A DNA stretch of 64,000 nucleotides from Neptuniibacter caesariensis. Its GTDB lineage: Bacteria; Pseudomonadota; Gammaproteobacteria; Pseudomonadales; Balneatricaceae. The notes under the pieces were generated by a model. That model ran no database searches and was not told the origin of the DNA. It was given only the letters and a program-made list of their open reading frames with translations. A program made the translations under genes and the position numbers. The stretch's first letter is position 1; the number at the start of each line of letters is the position of its first letter. The DNA lies in contig NZ_CH724128.1 in NCBI RefSeq assembly GCF_000153345.1, positions 1 through 64,000 of the forward strand, written 5' to 3'. This document shows, one piece after another, positions 55,085 through 64,000 of the stretch.

Positions 55085-56413
55085 ATGCTGATCGGAATGA
55101 TTCGCTCTCAGTTAGTTTACCTGTTCGGTTTATTCCTTTTGATGGGGAGTATATCGGGTCATGCGGCTGATATTAAAAATGTCAGAATGTGGCTGGCACC
55201 TGATCATGCCCGTCTGGTATTTGATATGACGGGGCCTGCGACTCATAAAGTGTTCACCCTGAGTAAGCCCGACCGTATCGTTTTGGATATTGATAAAACG
55301 ACGCTTAGCGCTAATCTCGATAAGCTAGGGCTGGATAAGAGCCCGGTTAAAAAACTCCGTTCAGGCAAAAACGGCAAAACGCTTCGTTTAGTGCTGGACC
55401 TGAAACGCTCGGTAAGACCGAAAAGTTTCGAATTAAAGCCGAATCAGAAATATGGTCACCGTTTGGTTCTCGATCTGTATGAGAAAGAGAGCTTAGTTAA
55501 AGCTAAGAAAACAGCTAAACCTAAAGTGGTGGCTGGTCGAGACATTGTCATCGCAATTGATGCGGGCCATGGGGGTGAAGACCCAGGTGCAATTGGTCCG
55601 GGTGGAGTGCGCGAGAAAGATGTTGTTTTTAAAATTGCTAAAGAGCTGAAGCGCAAACTGGATGCAACGCCCGGTTACAAGGGACAATTAACCCGTACGG
55701 GTGATTACTATATTAGCTTGCGTGGTCGTACCAAGGCGGCGCGTAAACAAAATGCTGATCTGTTTGTTTCAATTCATGCCGATGCGTTTAAAGATAAGCG
55801 TGCTCGTGGTGCATCAGTCTGGGTGCTGTCTTCACGAGGGGCGAGTAGTGAAATGGGGCGTTGGTTGGCGCGTAAAGAGAACAGTGCCGATCTGATTGGT
55901 GGTGTGGGAAGCGTGAGCCTTGAGGATAAAGATGATGTGCTTGCCAGTGTGTTGCTTGATATGTCGATGACGGCCAGTCGTGGTGATAGCCGCTCTGTAG
56001 CCAAGCAGATACACAATAACATCAACCGTTTTGCAAAAATGCACAAGCCGCATGTAGAGCAGGCGGGATTTGCTGTTTTGAAATCGCCTGACATTCCATC
56101 AATTTTGGTTGAGACTGGATTTATCTCGAATCCGGGCGAAGCCGCTAAGCTGAAAACCTCTGCTTATCAGAAAAAGATGGCAAATGCTGTCTATCAGGGG
56201 ATAACTCAGCACTTCCAGCGTAAGCCGCCAGCGCTTACTTATATTGCGCAAAGAAAAGCCGCGAACAACAAAACCCACAAAGTTGTCCGTGGAGATACGT
56301 TGTCAGTTATTGCAACCAGAAACAATGTATCATTGGCGGCTTTACGTAAAGCGAATAACCTTAAAAACGACCGGATCAGGATTGGTCAGGTTCTTCGTAT
56401 CCCGACCAGCTAG
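55085..56413 (+). CDS. amiB: N-acetylmuramoyl-L-alanine amidase (AmiB/AmiC type) with AMIN and LysM
   Basis: Periplasmic cell-division amidase, 442 residues. Signal peptide (QLVYLFGLFLLMGSISGHAA), AMIN domain (~25-140), Amidase_3 domain with Zn ligands in DAGHGGEDPGAIG, the VREKD Glu, SIHADAF and ETGFISNPGE, and a C-terminal LysM (THKVVRGDTLSVIATRNNVS). ATG 55097 is an alternative start giving a tighter signal peptide. Part of the nnr-tsaE-amiB-mutL-miaA string. Confidence 0.95.
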   Translation: MLIGMIRSQLVYLFGLFLLMGSISGHAADIKNVRMWLAPDHARLVFDMTGPATHKVFTLSKPDRIVLDIDKTTLSANLDKLGLDKSPVKKLRSGKNGKTLRLVLDLKRSVRPKSFELKPNQKYGHRLVLDLYEKESLVKAKKTAKPKVVAGRDIVIAIDAGHGGEDPGAIGPGGVREKDVVFKIAKELKRKLDATPGYKGQLTRTGDYYISLRGRTKAARKQNADLFVSIHADAFKDKRARGASVWVLSSRGASSEMGRWLARKENSADLIGGVGSVSLEDKDDVLASVLLDMSMTASRGDSRSVAKQIHNNINRFAKMHKPHVEQAGFAVLKSPDIPSILVETGFISNPGEAAKLKTSAYQKKMANAVYQGITQHFQRKPPALTYIAQRKAANNKTHKVVRGDTLSVIATRNNVSLAALRKANNLKNDRIRIGQVLRIPTS

Positions 56414-56426
56414 TTAAGGAATCTTC

Positions 56427-58310
56427 ATGTCACGAATACATCTGCTCTCGCCGCGGCTTGCCAACCAGATTGCCGCGGGTGAGGTGGTTGAACGTCCGGC
56501 TTCTGTTATTAAAGAGATTCTGGAAAACAGTCTTGATGCGGGCGCCAATAAAGTCGATGTAGATGTTGAGCAGGGTGGTGTGAAGTTGATGCGCATCCGC
56601 GACAATGGTTTTGGCATCGAGAAGGATGATCTGCCTTTGGCGCTGAGCCGTCATGCGACGTCAAAGATTACGTTACTGGAAGATCTGGAGGCGGTGGGTA
56701 GCCTGGGATTTCGTGGCGAGGCGCTGGCCAGTATTAGTTCGGTATCAAGACTCACGCTGACCTCCCGGCAAGCTGATCAGGATAATGCCTGGCAGGTTCA
56801 GACCGAAGGGCGAGATATGGAGGCCCAGTTAGAGCCTGCTGCCCATCCTACGGGTACCACGGTTGAAGTTAAAGATCTGTTCTTTAATACGCCGGCGCGT
56901 AGGAAGTTCCTTAAAACAGAAAAAACAGAATTTCGTCATCTTGATGAGGTGGTTAAGCGTCTGGCCTTAAGTCGTTTTGATGTGGCTTTCCAGTTACGTC
57001 ATAACGGTAAAGTGATTCATCAGTTACATCAGGCTGACAGTGAATTAGAGCAAGAGCGTCGCGTGGCGAGTATCTGTGGATCAGCGTTTATTGATAATGC
57101 GGTTAAAGCGGATGTGATTGCTGAGGCGTCCGGGTTGCGGTTATGGGGCTGGGTGGGTTTGCCAACATTCTCGCGCAGCCAGGCGGATCTCCAGTATTTC
57201 TTTGTTAACGGCAGAATGATTCGCGATAAAGTAGTGACGCATGCCGTTCGTCAGGCTTATGCCGATGTGCTATATCACGGTCGCCATCCCGCTTATGTTT
57301 TGTATCTCGAGCTTGATCCTGCGCTGGTGGACGTCAATGTGCACCCAACAAAACATGAGGTGCGTTTCCGTGAAAGCCGCCTGGTGCATGATTTTCTGTT
57401 TCGAACGCTCCATCGTCTCATTGCAGATATGCGCCCTCAGGATCAGATGGCTTCACCAGAGCAGGCGGAGGCTTCTGTTAATCTGCAACCACAAGTACAG
57501 CCCGTTCAGCAGAATTATGAGCAGAACAGGATTGCTTTCAGTTCTGCGCAAAATGTATCTGGAAATGCAGGATTCAACTCTTCTGTCAGAGGTGGTGGGT
57601 ATACACCGCCTTCGGCGCCGAGCGGCGGTCAGATACGGGAACAGATTTCTGGTTACGCAGCGTTGCATCCTCAGTCTGATGTTCAATCGGTGTCGGATAA
57701 TACTGCTGAGCAGGGTAGTGAAACCTGCCCGCCAATGGGCTATGCCATTGCTCAGCTGCACGGGGTGTATATTCTTGCCGAAAATGAGCAAGGTCTGGTC
57801 GTGGTTGATATGCACGCGGCTCATGAACGGATTGTTTATGAAAGAATGAAGCAGTCTTATGAGCAAGATGTTGTTCGTTCTCAGCCATTACTTGTGCCGC
57901 TTAGCCTTGCCGTCAGTGCCCGAGAAGCGGATTGCGCTGAAGAGCAGGCTGAGACCTTTAAGCGACTTGGCTTTGAACTGGCGCGCATGGGTGAAGAAAC
58001 ACTGGTGGTGAGGCAGGTTCCTGTATCGCTAGCTAAAGGGAATGTTGAGCAGCTTATTCGTGATGTGCTTTCAGATATGTTGGTTTACGGTGAGAGTAAG
58101 CGTGTTGAGCAGCATATCAATGAGTTGCTTGCGACAATGGCATGCCATGGTGCGGTCAGGGCCAATCGTCAGCTAACTATTCCGGAAATGAATGCATTGC
58201 TTCGTGATATGGAGCAGACAGAGCGAAGCGGTCAGTGTAATCATGGTCGTCCCACTTGGAGTCAGATGAGTATGTCTGATCTTGATAAATTATTTATGCG
58301 TGGGCAGTAG
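56427..58310 (+). CDS. mutL: DNA mismatch repair protein MutL
   Basis: 627 residues. GHKL ATPase motifs [20 protein letters not shown] with [23 protein letters not shown] and [10 protein letters not shown]; transducer domain to ~330; variable linker (~345-430, Gln/Ser-rich); C-terminal dimerisation domain with [11 protein letters not shown] and [10 protein letters not shown]. The DQHA-type endonuclease motif is MHAAHER here without the Mn-site DQHAxxExxxxE, as in other MutH-type gammaproteobacteria. Confidence 0.97.
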   Translation: MSRIHLLSPRLANQIAAGEVVERPASVIKEILENSLDAGANKVDVDVEQGGVKLMRIRDNGFGIEKDDLPLALSRHATSKITLLEDLEAVGSLGFRGEALASISSVSRLTLTSRQADQDNAWQVQTEGRDMEAQLEPAAHPTGTTVEVKDLFFNTPARRKFLKTEKTEFRHLDEVVKRLALSRFDVAFQLRHNGKVIHQLHQADSELEQERRVASICGSAFIDNAVKADVIAEASGLRLWGWVGLPTFSRSQADLQYFFVNGRMIRDKVVTHAVRQAYADVLYHGRHPAYVLYLELDPALVDVNVHPTKHEVRFRESRLVHDFLFRTLHRLIADMRPQDQMASPEQAEASVNLQPQVQPVQQNYEQNRIAFSSAQNVSGNAGFNSSVRGGGYTPPSAPSGGQIREQISGYAALHPQSDVQSVSDNTAEQGSETCPPMGYAIAQLHGVYILAENEQGLVVVDMHAAHERIVYERMKQSYEQDVVRSQPLLVPLSLAVSAREADCAEEQAETFKRLGFELARMGEETLVVRQVPVSLAKGNVEQLIRDVLSDMLVYGESKRVEQHINELLATMACHGAVRANRQLTIPEMNALLRDMEQTERSGQCNHGRPTWSQMSMSDLDKLFMRGQ

Positions 58311-58320
58311 GGGTATAGCG

Positions 58321-59253
58321 TTGAGCAATCTACCTGTAGTTTTTTTGATGGGGCCAACAGCGTCGGGTAAAACCGATCTTGCCATGAAGCTCTATGACTC
58401 GATGCCTTGCGAAATAGTGAGTGTTGATTCGGCGATGATCTATAGGGGCATGGACATCGGTACGGCTAAGCCAGATGCCGAAACCTTAGCAAGCTACCCG
58501 CACCGGCTGATTGACATTTGCGACCCCGCGCAAGCTTATTCGGCTGCCGAGTTTCGTGAAGATGCACTGAAGCAGATCGCTGAAATTCATAGTGCGGGCA
58601 AGGTGCCAATTCTGACCGGCGGTACTATGCTGTATTTTCATGCGCTGAAAAATGGCCTGGCGCAGTTGCCTGAGGCTGACCCTGTGGTGCGCGAACGACT
58701 CCTGAAAGAGGCTGAGGCCGATGGCTGGGAAGCTATTCATGCCCGTCTGGCTACAGTGGATCCTGAATCTGCAGCGCGCTTGAATCCAAATGATTCGCAG
58801 CGGTTGCAGCGTGCACTTGAGATCTACGAAATTACCGGTCGAACGATGACAGAGTTATGGGCTGAGCAGGAAAAACAAAAGCCTGCGTTCCCAATCATCT
58901 CTTTAGCGGTGATGCCGGAAGATAGGGCTGAACTGCACGATCGTATACAGCGGCGCTTCGATATTATGCTTGATCAGGGGTTTGAGGAGGAGGTTCGCCT
59001 GCTTTGGGAGCGTGGTGACCTGGATATGCAGATGCCTTCGGTCAGGTGTGTGGGGTATCGCCAGATGTGGGAATATTTCGCAGGCACCTGGGATTACGAC
59101 ACTATGAAGTTTAAGGGCGTGGTGGCCACTCGGCAGTTAGCAAAAAGGCAGGTGACCTGGTTAAGAAGCTGGGAGAATTTAACCTGGATGGACACTCATG
59201 ACAGAAAACTATTGCCTAATACCTTGAAATTAATAGAGGGTAGCATTATATAA
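58321..59253 (+). CDS. miaA: tRNA dimethylallyltransferase MiaA
   Basis: Adds the isopentenyl group to A37. 310 residues. P-loop MGPTASGKTDLAMKL near residue 10, then VSVDSAMIYRGMDIGTAKP, RLIDICDPAQAYSAAEF and GGTMLYFHAL. TTG 58321 is chosen: AGGGGT lies 6 bases upstream and the spacing to the P-loop is normal. GTG 58300 is a weaker alternative inside mutL. Confidence 0.95.
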   Translation: MSNLPVVFLMGPTASGKTDLAMKLYDSMPCEIVSVDSAMIYRGMDIGTAKPDAETLASYPHRLIDICDPAQAYSAAEFREDALKQIAEIHSAGKVPILTGGTMLYFHALKNGLAQLPEADPVVRERLLKEAEADGWEAIHARLATVDPESAARLNPNDSQRLQRALEIYEITGRTMTELWAEQEKQKPAFPIISLAVMPEDRAELHDRIQRRFDIMLDQGFEEEVRLLWERGDLDMQMPSVRCVGYRQMWEYFAGTWDYDTMKFKGVVATRQLAKRQVTWLRSWENLTWMDTHDRKLLPNTLKLIEGSII

Positions 59254-59352
59254 TGTCATGCTGGGCTGCAAAAAAGCCAAAGCGGTAGTGTTAACGCGGT
59301 AGTTGTGAGGCGTTTTGTGCACTGCCAGCTATAAAAAATGAAAAAACTATAA

Positions 59353-59619
<267 letters not shown>

Positions 59620-59625
59620 TAGTCA

Positions 59626-60930
59626 TTGTTCTTTGAGCGTCCCAAGAGCGGCGAACGTGCCGTTTTAGTACATATGAACCTGGCCGCAGAGGCCGATCAA
59701 GAAAGTCCTAAAGAGCTCGAAGAGCTTGCCTTATCTGCAGGAGCCGACCCGGTTGAATTTCTTACCGGGTCGCTTTCCCATCCTAATCCTAAGTTTTTTA
59801 TTGGTCAGGGGAAGCTTGAAGAGCTTCGTGAGCTTGTGCATATGCACGATGCGAAACTTGTTATCTTCAATCATGCTTTAAGTCCGGCTCAGGAACGTAA
59901 TATTGAGCGCGAAATCCAATGCCGGGTTCTTGATCGAACCGGACTGATCCTGGATATTTTTGCTCAGCGGGCACGTACCCATGAAGGTAAGCTGCAGGTT
60001 GAGTTAGCACAGCTGGATCATATGTCGACACGTCTGGTTCGTGGCTGGACTCACCTGGAAAGGCAGAAGGGTGGTATTGGTCTGCGTGGTCCTGGTGAAA
60101 CGCAGCTGGAAACCGACCGTCGTCTTCTGCGTGCGCGTATGAAGTCGATTCACAAGCGTTTGGAAAAGGTTCGTAAACAGCGTGATCAGGGGCGTCGCTC
60201 ACGAATGCGTGCGGAAGTGCCTACCTTGTCATTGGTGGGTTATACCAATGCCGGTAAATCGACACTGTTTAACGCTCTGACTACGTCTGAGGTTTATGCT
60301 GCCGATCAGTTGTTTGCTACGCTGGATCCAACGCTGCGCCGAATCGAAGTTGAGGATATAGGTCAGGCTATTCTGGCAGATACAGTAGGGTTTATCCGTC
60401 ATCTGCCACATAAATTGGTTGAGGCCTTTAGGGCAACGCTTCAGGAAACGATTGAGGCGACCTTGTTGTTGCATGTGATCGATAGCCATGATGATGATCG
60501 CCATGATCATGTCGCTGAAGTAGAAAATGTGTTGCGCGAGATCGGTGCTGATGAAGTTCCGGTACTTGAGGTATACAACAAAATTGATCTGATTGAGGGA
60601 CGCAAGCCGCGTATAGACCGTGATGAAGAGGGTAATCCCATCCGGGTCTGGCTGTCGGCTGTTTCTGGTGAAGGTCATGATCTTCTGTTTCAGGCGGTGA
60701 ATGAACTGCTTGCAGATGATGTATTTCATGATAATGTGTCGCTGCAACCCCATGAGGGACAGTTTCGTGCCCGCTTGTATGAGAGCGGGGCCGTACTTTC
60801 AGAACAAGTAGATGAAAAAGGATCTATTATTCTTGAAGTACGTATGCAGAAAAAAGACATGCTGCAATTGTTAAGTCGTTTGGGTATGTCCAGGGAACGA
60901 TGCTTCCCGGCTGAGGTCAATCCTTGGTAG
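59626..60930 (+). CDS. hflX: Ribosome-associated GTPase HflX
   Basis: 434 residues; splits or rescues stalled ribosomes. N-terminal HflX domain (HALSPAQERNIE, DRTGLILDIFAQRARTHEGK, RGPGETQLETDRR), G1 GYTNAGKSTLFN, G3 DTVGFIRHLP, G4 NKIDL. It begins with TTG 59626, consistent with the FERPKSGERAVLVH start of the family; GAGGA lies about 10 bases upstream, in the hfq end. Confidence 0.95.
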   Translation: MFFERPKSGERAVLVHMNLAAEADQESPKELEELALSAGADPVEFLTGSLSHPNPKFFIGQGKLEELRELVHMHDAKLVIFNHALSPAQERNIEREIQCRVLDRTGLILDIFAQRARTHEGKLQVELAQLDHMSTRLVRGWTHLERQKGGIGLRGPGETQLETDRRLLRARMKSIHKRLEKVRKQRDQGRRSRMRAEVPTLSLVGYTNAGKSTLFNALTTSEVYAADQLFATLDPTLRRIEVEDIGQAILADTVGFIRHLPHKLVEAFRATLQETIEATLLLHVIDSHDDDRHDHVAEVENVLREIGADEVPVLEVYNKIDLIEGRKPRIDRDEEGNPIRVWLSAVSGEGHDLLFQAVNELLADDVFHDNVSLQPHEGQFRARLYESGAVLSEQVDEKGSIILEVRMQKKDMLQLLSRLGMSRERCFPAEVNPW

Positions 60931-61071
60931 AGGCTGAAACTAATTTGTTTTTAGAATAAATTAACGGAATACCTCGAATTTAATTAGTCTTTAAGTAATA
61001 TCTGACGAATAATATTTTTCGCAGATTTGTGTTTTAATCTGCCTAACTTGTTGTTTTATACGGAGTGACGT
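60931..61071. promoter_or_regulatory. hflX-hflK intergenic region with small hairpin
   Basis: AT-rich 141-bp gap. GCAGATT (61021-61027) pairs with AATCTGC (61036-61042) around an 8-base loop, just ahead of the GGAG ribosome site of hflK. Probably leader structure or a weak attenuator; no T-run directly follows. Confidence 0.35.
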
Positions 61072-62274
61072 ATGGCTTGGAATGAGCCTGGTGGTAATGG
61101 TAACAACCAAGATCCCTGGGGCGGTGGTAATAATAACAACCGCGGGGGTAAAGGTGGTGGTGATCAGGGGCCACCTGATCTGGATGAGGCGCTACGTAAG
61201 CTTCAGGATAAGCTGAACAATATTTTCGGCGGTGCGGGTAAGCGCTCGAGTGGCGGTTATGGCGGCGACGGCGATGGCGATGGTTCTGCTTCAGGAGCTG
61301 GTTTCTTCTGGATTGTTCTTCTTATTGCGTTGCTTATCTGGGCGGGTATGGGTGTCTATACCGTCGACCAGCAGGAGCGCGGTGTGGTGTTACGTCTGGG
61401 TAAATACAGCGAGACAGTAGGTCCTGGTCTGCAATGGAATCCGCCGATGATCGACGATGTGACGTTGGTTAATGTTACGCGTCTTCGTACCCGAGATCAG
61501 CGTTCTTTGATGCTGACTGAGGACGAGAATATCGTCGATGTCGATATGACCGTTCAGTATGTTATATCCGATACGCGTAACTTTGTACTATCTGTTCGCG
61601 ATCCGGAATCCAGTCTTTCGCATGCCGCGGAATCGGCTTTGCGCCATGTGGTAGGTTCAACGGATATGCACTCTATCCTGACTCAGGGACGTGAGGCGTT
61701 ATCTATCCAGGTTCAGGACCGTTTGCAAAACTACATGAATGATTATGCTACGGGTCTGCAGATCTCTAAAGTGAACATCAAGGAAGCGAAGGCACCGAAC
61801 CAGGTGCAGGATGCATTCGATGATGTGATCAAGGCGCGTGAGGATGAGCAGCGAGTTAAGAACGAAGCTGAATCTTATGCAAATGGTATTATTCCAGAGG
61901 CGCGTGGTCAGGCTCAGCGAATGCTTGAAGAAGCAAGTGCATACAAAGAGCAGGTGATCGCACGTTCGGAAGGTGATGCGAAGCGTTTTACTGCGCTTTT
62001 AACCGAATATCAGAAAGCACCTGAAGTAACCCGTGAGCGTCTGTATCTGGACACTATGCAGGAAGTGCTGTCTCAGAACCCTAAAGTGCTGGTTGATGTC
62101 GAGGGTGGCAATAATATGATGTATCTGCCACTGGATAAGATTGTTCAGAACCGTCCTGTGGTTTCTGATATGAATGGTCCGGTTCGCCTGGATAGTCAGA
62201 GTTTGCGCGAAGTAACCGATCAGGTAGTTGATCAGTTGCGTCAACGTCAGAGTACACGCCGGGAGGGTCGATAA
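61072..62274 (+). CDS. hflK: FtsH-associated membrane protein HflK
   Basis: SPFH/band-7 protein forming the HflKC cage around FtsH in the inner membrane. 400 residues. The N-terminus is Gly/Asn-rich low-complexity (~1-75), then one helix (FFWIVLLIALLIWAGMGVY), the band-7 domain (QERGVVLRLGKYSETVGPGL) and a long helix with AEAxx-type repeats. The stop and the hflC start share one base (TAATG). Confidence 0.96.
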   Translation: MAWNEPGGNGNNQDPWGGGNNNNRGGKGGGDQGPPDLDEALRKLQDKLNNIFGGAGKRSSGGYGGDGDGDGSASGAGFFWIVLLIALLIWAGMGVYTVDQQERGVVLRLGKYSETVGPGLQWNPPMIDDVTLVNVTRLRTRDQRSLMLTEDENIVDVDMTVQYVISDTRNFVLSVRDPESSLSHAAESALRHVVGSTDMHSILTQGREALSIQVQDRLQNYMNDYATGLQISKVNIKEAKAPNQVQDAFDDVIKAREDEQRVKNEAESYANGIIPEARGQAQRMLEEASAYKEQVIARSEGDAKRFTALLTEYQKAPEVTRERLYLDTMQEVLSQNPKVLVDVEGGNNMMYLPLDKIVQNRPVVSDMNGPVRLDSQSLREVTDQVVDQLRQRQSTRREGR

Positions 62275-63146
62275 TGCAATCTAAATCACTTCCATTGATT
62301 ATTATTGTTGCGCTGTTGATTCTAGTGGGTCAGAGCTCACTTTATATCGTTAAAGAAACAGAGCGTGCAGTTTTGCTGAAATTTGGTGAAGTTGCTGATG
62401 CTGATGTTGCGCCTGGTTTGCACTTTAAGATCCCTGTTGTGAATAAAGTGCGTAAGTTTGATTCTCGAATTCTAACGCTGGATGCGCGTCCTCAAGCTTA
62501 TCTGACTCTAGAGAAAAAGCGTCTGATTGTAGACTCGTTTGTTAAATGGCGTGTTGCTGATGTTCAAAAATACTATACAGCAACTTCCGGTGATGAGTTC
62601 AAGGCGGCTCAGCTGCTATCTGACCGTGTAGATACAGGTCTGCGTAACCAGTTTGGTGAGCGTACTGTAACTGAGGTGGTATCTGGTGAGCGTGAAGAGC
62701 TGATGGCTGTGCTGACCAAGAAGCTGAGTGAGATCGCGATCAAAGAGCTGGGTGTTGAAGTGGTAGATGTTCGTGTGAAGCGAATTGACCTGCCTCAGGA
62801 AGTATCTGAATCCGTCTACAATCGTATGCGCACAGAGCGTGAACGTGAAGCAAGAGAGCTGCGTTCGCGTGGTAATGAGCTTGCTGAAGGTATTCGAGCG
62901 GATGCTGATCGTCAGAAAACAGTTATTGTAGCTGAGGCTTACCGTGAGTCTGAAGAGATTCGAGGTGAAGGTGATGCTGTAGCTGCTAAGAACTATGCAG
63001 ATGCCTATACAGGTGATCCAGAGTTCTACTCTTTCTATCGTAGTTTGCAGGCTTACCGTGAATCGTTTGGCGGTACGGGTGACGTGCTAGTGCTTAAGCC
63101 AGATAGTGATTTCTTTAAGTATCTGGATAAAAACGCTGCGCAATAG
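62274..63146 (+). CDS. hflC: FtsH-associated membrane protein HflC
   Basis: Partner of HflK. 290 residues: helix LPLIIIVALLILVGQSSLYI, band-7 domain (ETERAVLLKFGEV, VDSFVKWRVADVQKYY), then RMRTEREREARELRSRGNEL and DPEFYSFYRSLQAYRESF. Starts in a 1-bp overlap with hflK. Confidence 0.97.
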   Translation: MQSKSLPLIIIVALLILVGQSSLYIVKETERAVLLKFGEVADADVAPGLHFKIPVVNKVRKFDSRILTLDARPQAYLTLEKKRLIVDSFVKWRVADVQKYYTATSGDEFKAAQLLSDRVDTGLRNQFGERTVTEVVSGEREELMAVLTKKLSEIAIKELGVEVVDVRVKRIDLPQEVSESVYNRMRTEREREARELRSRGNELAEGIRADADRQKTVIVAEAYRESEEIRGEGDAVAAKNYADAYTGDPEFYSFYRSLQAYRESFGGTGDVLVLKPDSDFFKYLDKNAAQ

Positions 63147-63174
63147 CCAGACTGGCGTAAAAATGAACAAAAAA

Positions 63175-63207
63175 ACGGATCAGGGGAAGGCATTCCTCTG
63201 ATTCCGT
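63175..63207 (+). other. Imperfect long hairpin downstream of hflC
   Basis: ACGGATCAGGGGAA pairs with TTCCTCTGATTCCGT with one bulge and one G-T pair, loop GGCA. It comes 28 bp after hflC and is followed 14 bp later by a terminator. Could be a 3'UTR processing or stability element, or part of a small RNA. Confidence 0.5.
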
Positions 63208-63220
63208 GGTAGAATATATC

Positions 63221-63245
63221 AACCGGGTCACAGCCCGGTTTTTTT
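63221..63245 (+). terminator. Rho-independent terminator after hflC
   Basis: Stem AACCGGG (63221-63227) / CCCGGTT (63234-63240) with a six-base loop and a T-run. Confidence 0.88.
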
Positions 63246-63278
63246 GTGGCAACTGGATTTAGATTTTAGGCAGTATTA

Positions 63279-63476
63279 ATGTCCTCCGAACTGTTACACG
63301 AGTTGGCAATTGGCTTTTGCCTCATGCTCATTCTGGAAGGCATTATTCCTTTTCTCTACCCGCAGCGATGGCGTAACCTGGTCCAGCAATTGGCGCTGGT
63401 CAGTAACCGCTCTTTGCGCCTAATGGGGCTGGCAAGCATGCTGTTGGGTGTTGTTGCACTTTATATTGTGAACTAA
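63279..63476 (+). CDS. Small membrane protein, DUF2065 (YjeT family)
   Basis: 65 residues with two hydrophobic helices ([20 protein letters not shown] and [17 protein letters not shown]). It sits at the usual YjeT position between hflC and hisZ/purA. Function unknown. Confidence 0.88.
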   Translation: MSSELLHELAIGFCLMLILEGIIPFLYPQRWRNLVQQLALVSNRSLRLMGLASMLLGVVALYIVN

Positions 63477-63525
63477 TGCCGCTGAATTGATTTGCGGTAT
63501 TAGCTGGAAAGATACGGAGTACTAC

Positions 63526-64000
63526 ATGGCATTGGCAGATCGTTGGCTGCTACCGGAAGGTGTTCAGGAACTTCTTCCCCCGCAAGCCCGTCGCGTTGAG
63601 TTGTTACGCAGACGTTTACTGGATCTGTATCAGCATTGGGGTTATGAGCAGGTTATGCCTCCTGTGCTGGAACACTTAGAGTCTTTGTTGACAGGTGTAG
63701 GTCGTGATCTTGACCTGAATACTGTCAAAGTTACTGATCAGATTAGTGGTCATACTTTGGGTGTTCGTGCTGACATTACTCCACAGGTTGCACGTATTGA
63801 TGCGCATCGTTTGCGTGAATCAGGTGCAACACGTTTGTGCTACTGCGGTTCTGTTGTGCATGCATTGCCGGCTCAGCCGCTTGCATCTCGAAACCCTCTG
63901 CAGTTGGGTGCTGAACTATTTGGTCATTCCGGTATCGAGAGTGATGTTGAAGTCATTTCGTTGATGGTTGAGACAATGCACGCTGCGGGTGTGAAGCAGG
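63526..64000 (+). CDS. hisZ: ATP phosphoribosyltransferase regulatory subunit HisZ, 3' end outside window
   Basis: Partial, 158 codons visible. A HisRS-like paralogue without tRNA charging that regulates short-form His[41 protein letters not shown] and [19 protein letters not shown] are typical; [19 protein letters not shown] follows. ATG 63526 with GGAG about 8 bases upstream. Location after hflC-DUF2065 matches pseudomonads. Confidence 0.94.
   Translation, partial: MALADRWLLPEGVQELLPPQARRVELLRRRLLDLYQHWGYEQVMPPVLEHLESLLTGVGRDLDLNTVKVTDQISGHTLGVRADITPQVARIDAHRLRESGATRLCYCGSVVHALPAQPLASRNPLQLGAELFGHSGIESDVEVISLMVETMHAAGVKQ

Noticed and set aside
57241-57849. 202-residue frame inside mutL
   Set aside because: mutL is intact through the region; the frame follows its composition and has no start signal.

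Overview
The window is 64 kb of a gammaproteobacterial chromosome. The block psd / rsgA-orn / queG-nnr-tsaE-amiB-mutL-miaA-hfq-hflX-hflK-hflC-DUF2065-hisZ is the familiar gammaproteobacterial order, and the hisZ downstream of hflC is Pseudomonas/Oceanospirillales-like. An NhaD-type Na+/H+ antiporter, a phasin, solo solute-binding proteins and many GGDEF/EAL proteins point to a marine Oceanospirillaceae-type organism (Amphritea/Neptunomonas-like). That placement is inference from gene content; no rRNA or tRNA gene was found in the window.

Layout. 0-9.4 kb is accessory: three solo periplasmic binding proteins, two EamA exporters each with its own regulator (TetR, AraC), a MerR-controlled cation exporter, and a MarR/thioesterase pair. 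Several of these carry recognisable operators. 9.5-18.4 kb holds valS, an indoleamine 2,3-dioxygenase-like gene, holC, pepA and the lptF-lptG pair. 18.4-33.5 kb holds a four-helix-bundle gene, RDD and YeeE/YedE membrane proteins, a Sel1 protein, a 1217-residue CBS-PAS-GGDEF-EAL protein, a membrane diguanylate cyclase, gloA-creB-creC-creD, a phasin, a flavodoxin and nhaD. 33.6-45.2 kb holds prfB-lysS, ung, a diguanylate cyclase, ygfZ, sseA-psd, an HDOD protein, rsgA and orn. 45.2-49.8 kb is a four-gene, translationally coupled operon for a B12-dependent glutamate mutase (GlmS, GlmE, GlmL) plus an AMP-forming ligase, with rraA divergent and an aromatic aminotransferase next to it. 51.9 kb to the end is the conserved queG...hisZ block.

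Two things stand out. (1) The glutamate mutase operon sits inside an otherwise conserved gene block (orn | queG), keeps every substrate-contacting residue I can align in GlmE, but has no methylaspartase; a stand-alone adenylating enzyme takes that place, which suggests an undescribed use of 3-methylaspartate. (2) Between 2.6 and 18.9 kb most intergenic gaps are filled by degenerate arrays with an exact 10-bp period. The left arm is purine-rich (RRGCNGMTAA-like) and the right arm is its complement, so each gap is a long imperfect inverted repeat. These arrays run into the last codons of several genes, and in one array 13 consecutive units carry a stop triplet at the same register. I know of no named repeat family with this design.
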